From Macrotis lagotis (taxonomy: Eukaryota; Chordata; Mammalia; Peramelemorphia; Peramelidae): 64,000 bases of DNA. The stretch spans positions 3,780,239 through 3,844,238 of the forward strand of contig NC_133666.1 of NCBI RefSeq assembly GCF_037893015.1, given 5' to 3'. Under the pieces are notes generated by a model. That model made no database searches, had not been told where the DNA came from, and was given only the letters and a program-made list of their open reading frames with translations. Below are positions 41,188 to 52,359 of the stretch, piece after piece. Numbering within the stretch: the first letter of the stretch is position 1; each line of letters starts with the position of its first letter. Position numbers and translations under genes: made by a program.

Positions 41188-41669
41188 AAAAAAATTCTCT
41201 GTTTACATCTGTATCCAAAAAAAGAACTGTGGAATTTGAACAAAGACCAAGGACTATTACTTTTAATTTAGAAAAAAAAAAACTGCTATCTTATTTTCTG
41301 ATCTTGCTCTTATACTTCAATTTTCTTCCTTAAGGATCTGATTTCTCTCTCATCACACTCAATTTCAATCAATGTACAACATGGAAACAATAGAAAGACT
41401 GGCAAATTGACTTCTGGGGGGGGGGAAGTAAGATTAGGGGAAAAATTGTAAAACTCAAAGTAAATAAAATCTTTAAGAAGAAAAAAGCAGGGGTGGCTAG
41501 GTGGCATAGTGGACAAAGCACCGACCCTGGAGTCAGCAGTACCTGGGTTCAAATCTGGTCTCAGACACTTGATAGTTACCTAGCTGTGTGGCCTTGGGCA
41601 AGCCACTTAACCCCATTGCCTAGCAAAACAAACAAAAAAAGCAAATAAAGGAAAAAAATTCTCTGTTTA
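41188..41669 (+). mobile_element. 5'-truncated L1 3' end plus SINE in its tail, 18-bp target duplication
   Basis: The direct repeat AAAAAAATTCTCTGTTTA at 41188-41205 and 41652-41669 is perfect. Between them lie about 280 bp of L1 3' UTR (GAACTGTGGAATTTGAACAAAG, the G run GGGGGGGGGG near 41416, AAACTCAAAGTAAATAAAATC) and then the SINE at 41490-41640. Confidence 0.92.
41490..41640 (+). repeat. tRNA/MIR-type SINE in an L1 A-tail
   Basis: GGGTGGCTAGGTGGCATAGTGG to AACAAACAAAAAAA, inside the A-rich tail of the L1 at 41206-41489. Confidence 0.93.
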
Positions 41670-41959
41670 ACATCTATGGTACAAAGAGGCCTCAAAACCA
41701 TACTGTCACCTCAGTGTGTTGAGAAAACACTGGAGAAAATGTTACAGTATTCTGGGTTAATCATAGGCATTTCATCTGGTTTCATGTTTGAATGAATAAC
41801 AGTATCATTCCTATGCCTACCCTCACCAAGTGAACAGCATACCAGTCCCGACTCAATTCAGCCTTGCCCCTTCCAGCATAACGGCATTCTGATTACCAAC
41901 CTGGCACTTCAGCTTACCTGGCTGCAAGGCCAATGATTAACAATTTGATATAGCATGCA

Positions 41960-42720
41960 TATATATATATATATTATATATATAATATATATATATATAA
42001 TATTTATATATTTATATGATTGCATAGACACATATATGCAATCATATAAAACCAATTTCCATATCAGTCATGTTGTAAAAGAAGAAAGTTTGCAAAACAA
42101 TGACAATTTGCAAAAGGAAAAACCACAAAAAAATAAAGTGAAAAAAGTATGCTTTGATCTTCATGCAGACCCAAACAGATCTTTCTCTGGAGTTGGATAG
42201 CATTTTCCATCCTGAGTCCTTTGGAATTGTCTTGGATCATTACCTAGCTGAGAATTGCTAAGACATTCACAATTCATCATATAGCATTGCTCTTACTGTG
42301 TACAATGTTCTGGCTCTGCTCACTTCACTTTGTATCAGCTCATGTAAGTCTTCCCAAGTTTTTCTTGAAATGTGTCTGTTCATGATTTCTTACAGAACAA
42401 TAGTACTCTATTACATTCATATATCCTAGCTTGTTCATTCATTCCTCAATGGATGGGCATCCCTTCAATGTTCAGTTCTTTGCCACAACACACTATTTTT
42501 TTTATTTTTTTAGGTTTTTATTTTATTTTATTTTATTTTTGCAAGGCAAATGGGGTTAAGTGGCTTGCCCAAGGTCACATAGCTAGGTAATTATTAAGTG
42601 TCCAAGGCTGGATTTGAACTCAGGTACTCCTGACTCCAGGGCCAGTGTTCTACTCACTGCACCAAACACTATATTTTTGCACATGGGGATCTTTTTCTCT
42701 TTGTAGGTGCTTAGTTGTGT
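41960..42720 (-). mobile_element. Antisense L1 3' region
   Basis: An AT microsatellite (41959-42020) lies at its 3' end. Antisense text follows: CAATTTCCATATCAGTCATGTTG, GGAGTTGGATAGCATTTTCC, GAACAATAGTACTCTATTACATTCATATATCC, CAATGGATGGGCATCCC. A SINE interrupts it at 42497-42664. Confidence 0.8.
42497..42664 (-). repeat. tRNA/MIR-type SINE, antisense, with ATTTT-rich tail
   Basis: The tail has five ATTTT units (about 42517-42540). The head is truncated at CACTGCACCAAACACTAT. Confidence 0.88.
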
Positions 42721-42800
42721 GACTTGCTCAGGGTTTCATATTGTCTCAGGCAGGATTCAACTTAGGGTCTTCCTGACTCCACGTGCAGGGCTCTATTGGT
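42708..42800 (-). repeat. MIR/Mar1-like SINE fragment, antisense
   Basis: GTGTGACTTGCTCAGGGTTTCATATTGTCTCAGGCAGGATTCAAC and CCTGACTCCACGTGCAGGGCTCTATT. Confidence 0.55.
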
Positions 42801-42934
42801 CCTACAAGTTATACACTTGAAACAGAAAGAAACACAATATGAAGGGGTTGGAGCAAAATTGATTTTGTGCTTCAGCAAATGTAACCAAGGCAGGATTGGT
42901 AGTCCAACTCTCAGACAAGGAAACAGCAAATATA

Positions 42935-42937
<3 letters not shown>

Positions 42938-42986
<49 letters not shown>
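42938..42986. repeat. TA microsatellite
   Basis: About 24 uninterrupted TA units; the short frames through it are repeat artefacts. Confidence 0.95.
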
Positions 42987-42991
<5 letters not shown>

Positions 42992-43125
42992 AAGAGAAAT
43001 ACATGGGGAACCACAGGGAGAAATAGGGGTACAGAGAAGAAAAGTGTGCCTTGAACTGACCTGTTTCACTGGATGCTTTTTATGATTAAAGCATTGACAT
43101 TTCACACTTTAAGTGACTCTATTTC

Positions 43126-43640
43126 TTGTTCTGTTATCTGGACAGTTCATATTTTTGCAAGAAGTCATCCTTTTCACTTAGCCATTTTAATGATATAAAA
43201 ATGGAGGGACTATTTGTAACTAATTTTCTTTATTTCTTCTTCATTGACTGTGAATCACATTTTTCATTTTTGATACTATTTGGGGGTTTTAAAAGTTTCT
43301 CCCTAGTTTTATTTATTAATTCAATTTTTTCCCTTTTTGTCACTCTCTTTCATAAATGCAGGATTTCTATTTTAGTATTTAATTGTGTTTCAAGTTTTTG
43401 GTTTCCAGTGTTTTTTAGTTACATGCCCAACATGTTAATCTGTTTTTTTCTCTCTTTTAGTGATTCAAATCTCAGAAATAGAAATTTTCCCCTCAGGACT
43501 GCTTTGACTACGACCCACATATTTTGGTAAGTTGTCTCACTGTTATTTTTATTGAAGAAATTTTGGTTTATTCCTTTGACTCACCTATTTATAAGGATTA
43601 AGTTAGTCTCCAAGGGATTTAATTTTTTTCAATAGCCCTT
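43126..43640 (-). pseudogene. Antisense L1 ORF2 fragment (after the endonuclease)
   Basis: On the minus strand the frames give text aligned with the L1 ORF2 stretch 'WD.AKAVLRGKFIA....KK.......L...L..LE': here TKICGS.SKQS.GENFYF and KTLETKN in broken frames, with AATTTTTTCAATT-rich flanks. Heavily decayed. Confidence 0.55.
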
Positions 43641-43689
43641 TATTGAATATAATCATTATTACATTGCAATTAATAAGCAAGATGTAATA

Positions 43690-45925
43690 TTTCTGCTTTT
43701 CCCCGTGAGTATATTATCCTCATTACATTCCATTTTAGATCTAATTTCCTTGTGAATGTGTGAATATTTTTCCCATCTCATTATCTCCCCCATAGATTTT
43801 TTTTCCAGCAGTGTGCTTTTCATGGACCAGATTGCCTTGTATCTGGGTCATACCCCACCCTTCAAATGTATTGTTCCTCTCACATTCTGTAGTAGATCAC
43901 ATTTACCTGTGGCTTTGTAACAGCTCCCCCACTTCTCCAAATAGTTTTTTCCTTTGCATTTTTTTCTTAGACTCTATTTGTTCCTGTGTCAGATCACCTC
44001 TCTCTCCAATTCCCTCATGTCACAATCTCTCTAAGATCACGTTTTCAATGTCTGTTATGAATCTCATCCGCACCTGTCTACATAGAATGTGATTTCTGTT
44101 ATCACATTCCATTTTTACTCACAATTGCTTGTGTTCTCTCTCCTTGACTGACAACCATCTTGTCTCTCCCTTGCTCCCCCTCCCCCAGTAGATTGTTCTT
44201 GTCTCATTCCATCTTAGGTCACTTGGGTATCACCACTTCTTTGTTCACCAGTCATATGTAGTTTCACTCCACCCCCTACATCCAGGAGCTTATTCCTGTA
44301 CTATTCCACTTGGATTACATTTCCTTGTGCATGTGTCATAAATTCCCCTCTCTCCCCCAGTAGATTGTTCATGTCAGACTCTAAATGTCATCTCCCCCCC
44401 CCCCCCGCCCCTTCCAGCCAATGGATTATTCCTGTCACATTCTATCTTGTATCATGTTTCCTTATACAAATGTACAAGTGTTGCATGTCCACCCATTGGA
44501 AAGGAGCAAAACTAATTTATTCTTCCTGTCATACTTCTTGATTATGTTATATCACCTCTCCCTCCCTCAACTCCCACCCCACACAAATGGAGCCCCCCAG
44601 ATTATTTCTTATTACTCTTTCTTGCATCCCACTTACTTGAGCATATGGCCCATGTCTCCTTTCTGCACAAGCATATCAGTAGATTATTCCTGCACTGTCT
44701 AACTTGGATCCCACTTTCTTGGGGATATGTCACATGCATCATGTCACCCCCACCTAGTAGATGCTCTTGTCACGCTCTATTTTGGACCAGAATTGTCCGT
44801 CCACCTGTCACATCTACCCACACCCAGGAATTTTTCCAGGCACATTCTATTTTGGACCAGAATTCCTTGTGCAAGTGCCCCACCTCCCCCTGCCCCAGCA
44901 GATTTTCTCCATCACATTCTATCTTGTATCAGACTTCCTTATGTGAGTACAATTTCCTCCACCCCACCCCACCCCCAGCCCATAGACACAAGCATGCATA
45001 TAGACACATTTGTACTCATGCAAATATTCCTAGCAGATTATTTCTTTCACATTCAGTTTGAGCTCATACTTCCATATGAATGAGTTATATCTACAACTAC
45101 CCCCCCATATATTGCTTCTATCAGATTCTATCTTGAATCACACTTCCATATTTATGTATCACACCTCCCATCCCCTAGATTGTTTTTAGAATCAAACTTC
45201 CCTGTATGTGTGTCATGTCATTCCGCCCTCCCTCCTCATGTAGATTTGCGTTCTCTTGCGTTCTCTCTTAGCTCAACCTTGTTCATGTTTCATGTCCCTC
45301 AACTGACTTCACATCCCCCCCTCCCACACACACACTCAGGTGACTGTTCCCTTCACACTCTGTTTTGGATCACAATTCCTTGAGCTCCTCTTAGGTCTGC
45401 CCCACCCCTGGCCCACTAGATGCTAATGCTACATTCTATTTTGGATCCAAATTCTTTGTACTCCCAACTAGTAGGAAGTTGCTGTTATCTCATAGCTCCA
45501 ATCAGACTTCCTTGTTCACATGTTCTATGTCCCCTCCATTGTCCCATTCACGCATCAAGCCAATAGTTCTCTACTATCACAACACACTATTTTGGATCTT
45601 GCTTGCTTGGAAATATCACATCTCCTTCCACAAACAAATCCATAGAGTAGATTTATCCCTTTTTTATTTTCTCTTGCTTCTTTCTTTCTTATACACGAGT
45701 CATAAATAATCCCCACATGCCTAGGATCATAGATTATTCCTGTGACATTCTAAGTTGTTTCCCATTTCCATGAGCCCTGTCATATCTACCCCATTTCTCT
45801 GGCCCCAAGTAGATGATTATTGTCGATTTCTATATGTCATGTCATTCTCCCTCCAACTCAGTAGACTTTTACTAATAAATTACATTTCAAACCCTAATTT
45901 CTTATTTCTTTAATATTCTATGAGA
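43690..45925 (+). repeat. Degenerate tandem array, period about 70-80 bp (block 1)
   Basis: Recurring phrases are TAGATTGTTCCTG, TCACATTCTATCTTGGATCA, CATTTCCTTGTGCATGTGTCA and a C-rich spacer (CTCCCCCACCC). Clear unit starts are seen near 43870, 44187, 44290, 44421, 44677, 44756, 44826, 44897, 45033, 45107, 45178, 45339, 45416 and 45728. Spacings cluster at about 70-77 bp or multiples. Units diverge strongly from each other. Short frames across it (for example 44645-45061) have no conserved protein sense. The 5' side borders an antisense L1. Confidence 0.85.
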
Positions 45926-46052
45926 GGGGGCAGCTAGGTGACTGACCCTGGAGTCAGGAGGATCTGAATTTAAATCTGGCCTCAGAAACTTAATAATTAC
46001 TTAACTGTGTGACCTTGGGCAAGCCACTTAACCCCACTGCCTTGCATAAATA
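45926..46052 (+). repeat. tRNA/MIR-type SINE in the array, internal deletion
   Basis: GGGGCAGCTAGGTGACTGACCCTGG lacks about 20 bp after the head. It ends in CTTGCATAAATATACACAC and runs into an AT repeat. Confidence 0.9.
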
Positions 46053-46053
46053 T

Positions 46054-46061
<8 letters not shown>

Positions 46062-46110
<49 letters not shown>
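46062..46110. repeat. AT microsatellite grown from a SINE tail
   Basis: Uninterrupted AT run directly after the SINE tail. Confidence 0.93.
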
Positions 46111-46111
<1 letters not shown>

Positions 46112-46862
46112 TATCAGGTATCACACTTTGTAATTCATGACTAATATATCTCCCTTCTCCACTCCAAACACATTGGTCGAATAGTATTCTTTCCTAGATC
46201 ACACATCCATGTGTAGAGATATTGTAACTCCCCTTCTTTGCCCCCCCCCCCAAATAGAGTGTTCCTTTTAAATTCTATCTCGGATTACTTTTCCTTGTGC
46301 ATGTGTAACATCACCCCCCAACCCTAGGGAGATTTTTCTTATTATATTATAACTTGATCCTCCCTTGTATATGTGTAATATTTTCTCTCCAACCTTGATT
46401 CCAACCCTTCCCCCCAAGTAGACTTCTCTCTTTTGGATCTAGAGTTGCTTGAGCATGAGTAATGTCCTCTCTCCCCTTTCCAAGTAGAGTAACAAGTAGA
46501 TTATTACCATTGCATTTTATCTTGAAATAAATAACTTTGTGCATATATAATTTCTCCTCTCATCACTAGATTATTTCTGTTCCATTTTATCTTTAATAAG
46601 ACATATTGGTACTTGAGAAAAATTTCTTATCACCACCACTCTCAATTCGATTTTTCAAATGTACACATGAATAACCCATTCCTTCTCCATCATCCAATTA
46701 GACTGTTCCTATTAGATTGTCTCTTGAATCATCTTTCCTTGTTCATGTGTTATATCAACCATCCCATCTGTTGTATATAGATAAGATAGTTCCTTTAACA
46801 TTCCATCTTGCATCAGACTCCCTCATACATGTGAAATATCTTCCTTTCCCTCCCAATAGCAT
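46111..46862 (+). repeat. Degenerate ~75-bp tandem array (block 2)
   Basis: Same phrases: AGAGTGTTCCTTTTAAATTCTATCTCGGATTAC...TTCCTTGTGCATGTG (46256-46308), AGATTATTACCATTGCATTTTATCTTG (46498), AGATTATTTCTGTTCCATTTTATC (46567), AGACTGTTCCTATTAGATTGTCTCTTGAATC (46700). Ends at a composite SINE. Confidence 0.85.
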
Positions 46863-46865
46863 AGT

Positions 46866-47198
46866 GGTAGCTAGGTGGCACAGTGGGTAGAGCACCAACC
46901 CTGGAGTCAGTAGAAACTGAGTACAAATCCAATCTCAGATACTTGACTCTTACTAGCTGTGTGACCCTGGGCAAGTCACTTCACTCTGATTGCCTCACAT
47001 CCAGAGCCATCTGCAGTCATTACTAGTTCCTAGCTGGCCACTGGGCCCAGATGGCTCTGGAAGAGAAAATGAGGCTGGTCACTTAGCACAGCTTCCCCTC
47101 ATTCAAATCCAGTTCATGTGCTTGTCATGGCATCCACCTCCCTGAAGGCATGGTCTTCTTCGAGAACAAACGAGAAGTAACAATAATAACAACAACAT
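46866..47198 (+). repeat. Composite marsupial SINE, about 330 bp, sense
   Basis: A WSINE1-like head (GTAGCTAGGTGGCACAGTGG to GGGCAAGTCACTTCACTC) continues into CACATCCAGAGCCATCTGCAG. Next come GGCCACTGGGCCCAGATGGCTCTGGA, GGCTGGTCACTTAGCACAGC and a tail ending TTCTTCGAGAACAAACGAGAAG. Antisense relatives are at 56175-56495 and 60036-60328. Confidence 0.85.
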
Positions 47199-47740
47199 GT
47201 TACATGCAATGTACCTGACAGTTCTAATCTCTCTCCTCCCCCTCATATAGATTGGTTCGTATGTAATAACTCCCCTTCCACTCCTCACATGTAGATCATT
47301 TCTCATATATTCTATTTAGGATTAGATGTCTTTCTGTATGTGTAGTATCTCTACTTCCCCCCCAATGTGGGATTTTGCTACTACATTCTACACTGGATCA
47401 CACTCATTTGTGTATGTGTAAAATGTCCCTTTGTCTCTTCCCCCAGCTAGATTGTTCCTATTGCATTTTATCTTGGGTCAGATTTACTCACACATTTTCC
47501 CTATGTTGATTGTTCATATTACATTCCATCTTGAATCAGTCTTATTTGTGCATGTGGAATATCTGCCCTCCTTCAAATAGTTTTTTTCCTATTACATCCT
47601 GACTTGAATTAGATTCCTCCATCACTCCCAAGTAGATTGCTCCTATTACGTTCTATCTTGGATCCAACTTATTTTATTAATATCTTCCCATTAATATCTC
47701 CCCATTCTCCTTGTTCCCGTTACATTCACTTTTTTCTTTT
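47199..47740 (+). repeat. Degenerate ~75-bp tandem array (block 3)
   Basis: Units near 47293, 47370, 47450 (CTAGATTGTTCCTATTGCATTTTATCTTGGGTCAG), 47508, 47585 and 47632 (AGATTGCTCCTATTACGTTCTATCTTGGATCC). Confidence 0.87.
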
Positions 47741-49470
47741 TTGCAGATCAACAAAGTTTTTATTTTATTTTTTTCCAATTATATGCAAATATGGTTTTCA
47801 ACATTCATCCTTTTGCAAACTCTTGAGTTTCACATTGTTCTACCACCTTTCCTTCCCTCCCCCTTCATGACAGTGAACAATCTGATATAAGCTGTATATG
47901 TATAATCAGGCTTAACCTATTTCCATATGAGTCATGTTGTGAAAGAAGAATTAGAACTAAAGGGGGAAAATAAAGAGAAAGAAACAATATAAAAGAAGTT
48001 TTAAAAATTGAACATAGTACGTTTTGCTCTGCATTTAGACTCCATAGCTTTTTTTCTCTGAATGTGGAAAGCATTTTCCGTAATAGATCTCTCAGGATTG
48101 TCCTTGATCACTGAACTGCTAAGAGGAGCTGAGTGTATCATGCTTGATCATTTCACATTCTTTCTGTTAATATATACAGTGTGCTTCTGGTTCTACTCAC
48201 TTCATTCAGCAACAGTTCATACAAATCTTTCCAGACTTTTCTACTCTGTCCACTCATTATTTCTTATAACAGAATAATAGTACTCTAATAACATTCATAT
48301 AAGATAATTTGATCATTCATTCACCAATGGATGGGCATTCCCTCAATTTCTGATTCTTGCCACTACAAAAAGAGTTGCTATAAATAGTTTGTATATGTGG
48401 ATCTTTTCCCATTTTCTATGTCTCTTTGGGTTATAGGCCTAGTAGTGGTATTGCTAGATCAAAGGCTATGCACAGCTTTATTGCCCTTTGGGCATGCTTC
48501 CAAATTGCTCTCCAATTTGAATCAGTTCATAAGTCTACCATCAGGACATTAGTGTCCCAGTTTTTCCCATATCCTCTCCAACATTGATCATTTACTTTTT
48601 TTTGTCATTTTAGCCAATCTGACATGTTTGCATTTCTCTAGTCAATTTTTATATGTCTAGATAGCTGTAATTTTCTCATCTGAAAACTGCCTGTTCATAT
48701 CATTTGACCATTTATCAATTAGGGAATGATTTGAATTCTTATAAATTCTTATAATGATTTGAGTTCTTATAAATTCTTATAAATTTGAGTCAGTTTTACA
48801 AATATTTTAGAAATAAGATCTTTATCAGAAACACTAGCTTTACAAATTGTTGATGATATTTTTCTGCATTCCTTCTAATATTGGTTGCCTTGGTTTTATT
48901 TGTATAAAACATTTTGAATTTAATATAATCAAAATTATCTATTTTGCAATTGTTATATCTTGTTTGGTCATAAAGTCTTCTCTTCCTAGATCTGACATAT
49001 GCAATATTTCTCGTTTTCTTAATTGGCTTATGGTATTACCCATATCCATTTCAACCTTATCTTGGTGTATGATGTCAGATGTTGGTCTATGCTTAGTTTT
49101 CACGATACTATTTTCCAGTTTTCCCAACAGATTTTGTCAAATAGTGAGTTCTTATCCCAGAAGCTAGAGTCTTTGGATTTATCAAACAATAGAATATTAT
49201 AGTCATTCACTAGTTTTTTTGGTATCTAAACTATTCCACTGACCTCCTTGTCTATGTCTTAGCCAGTACCAGACAATTTTGATGAGTGCTACTGTATGAT
49301 ATAGTCTTAGATCTGGTATGGCTAGGTCACATTCCTTTGAATTTCTTCACCAGTTCCTTTGATATTCTTGATCTTTTGTTCCTCCAGATGAATTTTGTTA
49401 TGATCTTTTTTCTAGTTCTGTAAAGACATTTTTGGTAATTTGATTGCTATATATATTAACTCTTAAATTA
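47741..49470 (-). mobile_element. Antisense L1 inserted in the array
   Basis: Minus-strand L1 from the 3' end (47755-47800, AATTATATGCAAATATGG) through the 3' UTR. It continues through the ORF2 C-terminus back into the RT region, ending near 49400-49470 with the antisense of 'NKIHLEEQKI' text. The minus-strand frame 48939-49127 reads MGNTISQLRKREILHMSDL, part of ORF2. Array units are present on both sides. Confidence 0.82.
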
Positions 49471-49934
49471 TACTACCTTATGCATGGATAATGTCACACC
49501 AACCCCCTTTCACATCCTATTTAGTATTGAAATTCCTTTGTCATGTCTCTTATAACTCCCTCTCTAATATATTGTTCCTATCACATTTTAGCTTGGTTTA
49601 CATTTCTTTATTCATTTGCCCTCCCTCCCTCCCTCCCTCTCTCCCTCACTCATGAAGATTTTTCCTATCCCACTCTATCCTGGATCACATTTTGTATTTA
49701 TGTCATACTTCTCACCCAGAAGATTGTTTCCAGAAAATTCTATATTTATTTTATTGTTGTTGTTTTCCCCATTGTGCTCCTAGGGTTTTTATTGAAATCT
49801 CCTATGACACATAAAGCCAACCAGATAGGCACACTAATCCATTGTGGTTGGAGCTGTGAAATGGTAAAAACATCATATCTTTGATCATAATTCCTAATTG
49901 CAGGTATCAGATCTCCCTTGTTTCCAACTAATAG
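49471..49934 (+). repeat. Degenerate ~75-bp tandem array (block 4) with a CTCC run
   Basis: ATATTGTTCCTATCACATTTTAGCTTGG (49560), AGATTTTTCCTATCCCACTCTATCCTGGATCACATTTTG (49656) and AGATTGTTTCCAGAAAATTC (49721) are units. CCCT repeats at 49619-49647. The part from 49750 to 49934 is partly array and partly unassigned. Confidence 0.8.
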
Positions 49935-50469
49935 ATTTTTGTTAATTGGTTAATTTTTTAATTGATATTTTATTTTATTTTTTCTATTTACATGTTTTGA
50001 AGTTTTTCAACATTCACCCACTTGCATATTTATAAATTATACATTTTTCTACTGCCTTCCCTTCCCACCCCTCTCCTTTTGGTGGTGAACAATCTGGTAA
50101 AATTTGTACATGAACTGATGTGCTGACATATTTACATATTAGTCATTTTGTGCGTGAGGAATTAGGACTAAGGGAAAAGAAAGAAAACCATGGGATAGGA
50201 AGGAAAAACATAAGAGAAGTTTTTGGGGTTGCTGTTTTCCTTGTATGTGGATGGCTTTGCCCCAGGTCTTCCAGGGTTGTCCTAACTCTCTGAACTGCTA
50301 AGAGAAGCTGTATCCATCATAGTTGATCAACTCACAATATTGTTGTTAATATATACAATGTTCTCTTGGTTCTTCTCCCTTCACTCAGCATCAGTTTATG
50401 TAACTCTTTCCATGCTTCTTTCAAGTCTGACCATTCCTGGTTTCTTATAGAACAACAGTACTCCATAAT

Positions 50470-50511
50470 AGCTATTTTCCTTCCACATTCAACATTCCCT
50501 CCACAGTCACA

Positions 50512-50558
<47 letters not shown>

Positions 50559-50739
50559 CATATACAGATGTTTGTACTTGTCACATTTTATTTTGGCTCA
50601 CAATTTCTTGTGCTTTCTCCTTACCTTCCTAATTGTTTCTCTCCATTCTAAATATCACATCTCCCTTCCTTCCCACTCAATATTTTTCATGGTACATTCT
50701 GTCTTGGATCACATTTTCTTGTTAATGTTTACTATCTTC
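50470..50739 (+). repeat. Array segment inside an L1, flanked by a 9-bp direct repeat
   Basis: It contains CATTCCCTCCACAGTCACAGACACAC, a long CA run (50512-50558), TTTGTACTTGTCACATTTTATTTTGGCTCACAATTTCTTG and TTGTTAATGTTTACTATCTTCCTC. The same phrases, in the same order, occur at 51575-51797. The bracket is CTCCATAAT at 50461-50469 and 50740-50748. Confidence 0.85.
50512..50558. repeat. CA microsatellite
   Basis: About 22 CA units; the equivalent place in the partner copy (51598-51612) has only about 5. Confidence 0.95.
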
Positions 50740-51412
50740 CTCCATAATCATAGCTTGTTCAGTTATTCCCCAATTGATGGGCATCCTCTCAATTTATAAT
50801 TCATTGCCACTACAAAAAAGAGGTGCAATAAACAATTTTGAATATATTGGAATTTTCCCATTTTTTGTGATTTCTTTTGGATATAGGCTTAGTAGTTATA
50901 TTGCTGGGTCAAAGGGTATGATCAATTTTATTGCTCTTTGGGATAGTTCCAGAATGGGAAGATTAGTTCACAACTCCAAAAACAGTGCATTAATGTCCCA
51001 CTCTTGCCACAACCTCTGATCATTTTCCCTTTTTGTCATCTTTGCCAATCTGAAAGGTGTGCTTCATAGTTGTTTTAATTTGCATTTCTCTAATCAGTAA
51101 TGATTTGGAACATGAGATGTGGGTCTATGTCTAGTTTCTGCCATACTATTTTCTGGGTTTTTCCAGCAGTTTTTGTTGAATGGTGAGTTCTTATCCCAGA
51201 AGCTAATGTCTTTGGATTTGTCAACCAGGAGATTACTATAGTCAATCATTGCTGCTTCTTTTGTATCTATTCTAATTCAATGGTCCAGCACATTATTTCT
51301 TAACCAGTACCAAGTAGTTTTGATGACTGCCACTTAACAGTTCCTTTACGATATTTTTCAACAATGCCTCTGATTATTCTTGACCCTTTGTTACTCTAGA
51401 TAAATTTTGTTT

Positions 51413-51920
51413 TTCTTTTAGTAGATGTTCTTCTTACATTATTTTCCAACAAACTTCCTTCTGCATATATCTTATCTCTCCTCCTAATCTGCCCAGTAGA
51501 TTTTTCCTGTTATATTCTATCTTGGATTCCATTTCCTTCTTCAGGTGTCATATGTCATTCATTATCCAATACCCCATTCCACATTCCCTCCACAGTCACA
51601 GACACACACACATATCCTATCCAGTTGTTTGTACTTGTCACATTTTATTTTGGCTCACAATTTCTTGGGATCCCTCCTCCCCCTCCTAGACTGTTTCTAT
51701 CAATTCTAAATATCATATCTCCCCCCCCTCATATTTTTCATGTCACATTTTGTTTTGGATCATATGTCCTTGTTAATGTTTACTATCTTCCTCTACAACC
51801 CAAGTAGGTTGTTCTCATTACAATCTTTCTTGATTTACATGTCCTTATGCAGAGGTCATAAATCATACCCCCTCCCCACTGCTCAGATTATTCTTGTCGA
51901 ATTCTTTTTTTTAAAAGCAG
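51413..51920 (+). repeat. Degenerate ~75-bp tandem array (block 5)
   Basis: AGTAGATTTTTCCTGTTATATTCTATCTTGGATTCCATTTCC (51496), the partner of the 50470-50739 segment (51575-51797), then GTAGGTTGTTCTCATTACAATC (51804) and AGATTATTCTTGTCGAATTC (51886). Array text stops at about 51910. Confidence 0.85.
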
Positions 51921-51954
51921 TCAGTCACTCAGTCAACAAACATTTATCTATTTA

Positions 51955-52355
51955 TTTATTTTTGAAATAGTATTTTATGTTTTCCAATTACTGTAAAGAT
52001 AGTTTTTAACATTCATTTTATTTTTGCAAGGCGATGGGGTTAAGTGGCTTGCCCGAGGCCACACAACTAGGCAGTTATTAAGTGTTTGAGGCCAGATTTG
52101 AACTCAGGTACTCCTGACTCCAGGGCCAGTGCTCTATCTGCTGAGTCACCTAGCCACCCCTAAAATTCATTTTTTTCTAAAATTTTGAACTTCAAATTTT
52201 TCTTCCTCCCTTCTATCCTACCCAAGAAAGCAAGCAATTTGACATAAATTATACATTTATAATCATGTAAACATTTTTCCATATTATTCATGTTGGGAAA
52301 GAAACAAAACAAAAGGGAAAATCTATGAAAAATAAAAATGTCACATTTATCACAT
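51955..52355 (-). mobile_element. Antisense L1 3' terminus with nested SINE
   Basis: TTTTCCAATTACTGTAAAGATAGTTTTTAACATTC, a SINE, then CTTCCTCCCTTCTATCC and TTTTTCCATATTATTCATGTTG. Same 3' UTR type as 47741 and 58395. Confidence 0.78.
52021..52160 (-). repeat. tRNA/MIR-type SINE, antisense
   Basis: TTTTTGCAAGGCGATGGGG to CACCTAGCCACCCC; ATTCATTTT on both sides. Confidence 0.92.
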
Positions 52356-52359
52356 CTTC

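Larger units (their letters stand above)
49935..51412 (-). mobile_element. Antisense L1, split by a 270-bp array segment
   Basis: Minus-strand L1 3' UTR from about 49940 (TTTTATTTTATTTTTTCTATTTACATG) to 50469. It continues at 50740 (CATAGCTTGTTCAGTTATTCCCCAATTGATGGGCATCC) into the ORF2 C-terminus and beyond to about 51412. The two L1 halves are separated by array-type sequence (50470-50739) flanked by CTCCATAAT on both sides. Confidence 0.82.

Noticed and set aside
42762-43014. Frames with (IY)n repeats
   Set aside because: Translation of the TA microsatellite.
43126-43530. 134-codon plus-strand frame rich in Phe and Ser
   Set aside because: It is the antisense shadow of an AT-rich L1 ORF2 fragment.
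44645-45083. 118-138-codon frames in the tandem array as a secreted or repeat protein
   Set aside because: The frames are not in phase with the ~75-bp period (a period not reliably divisible by 3) and amino acid sequence is not conserved between units.
43690-51920. CRISPR-like repeat-spacer array
   Set aside because: Units are degenerate along their whole length, with no constant repeat and variable spacer, in clearly vertebrate DNA.
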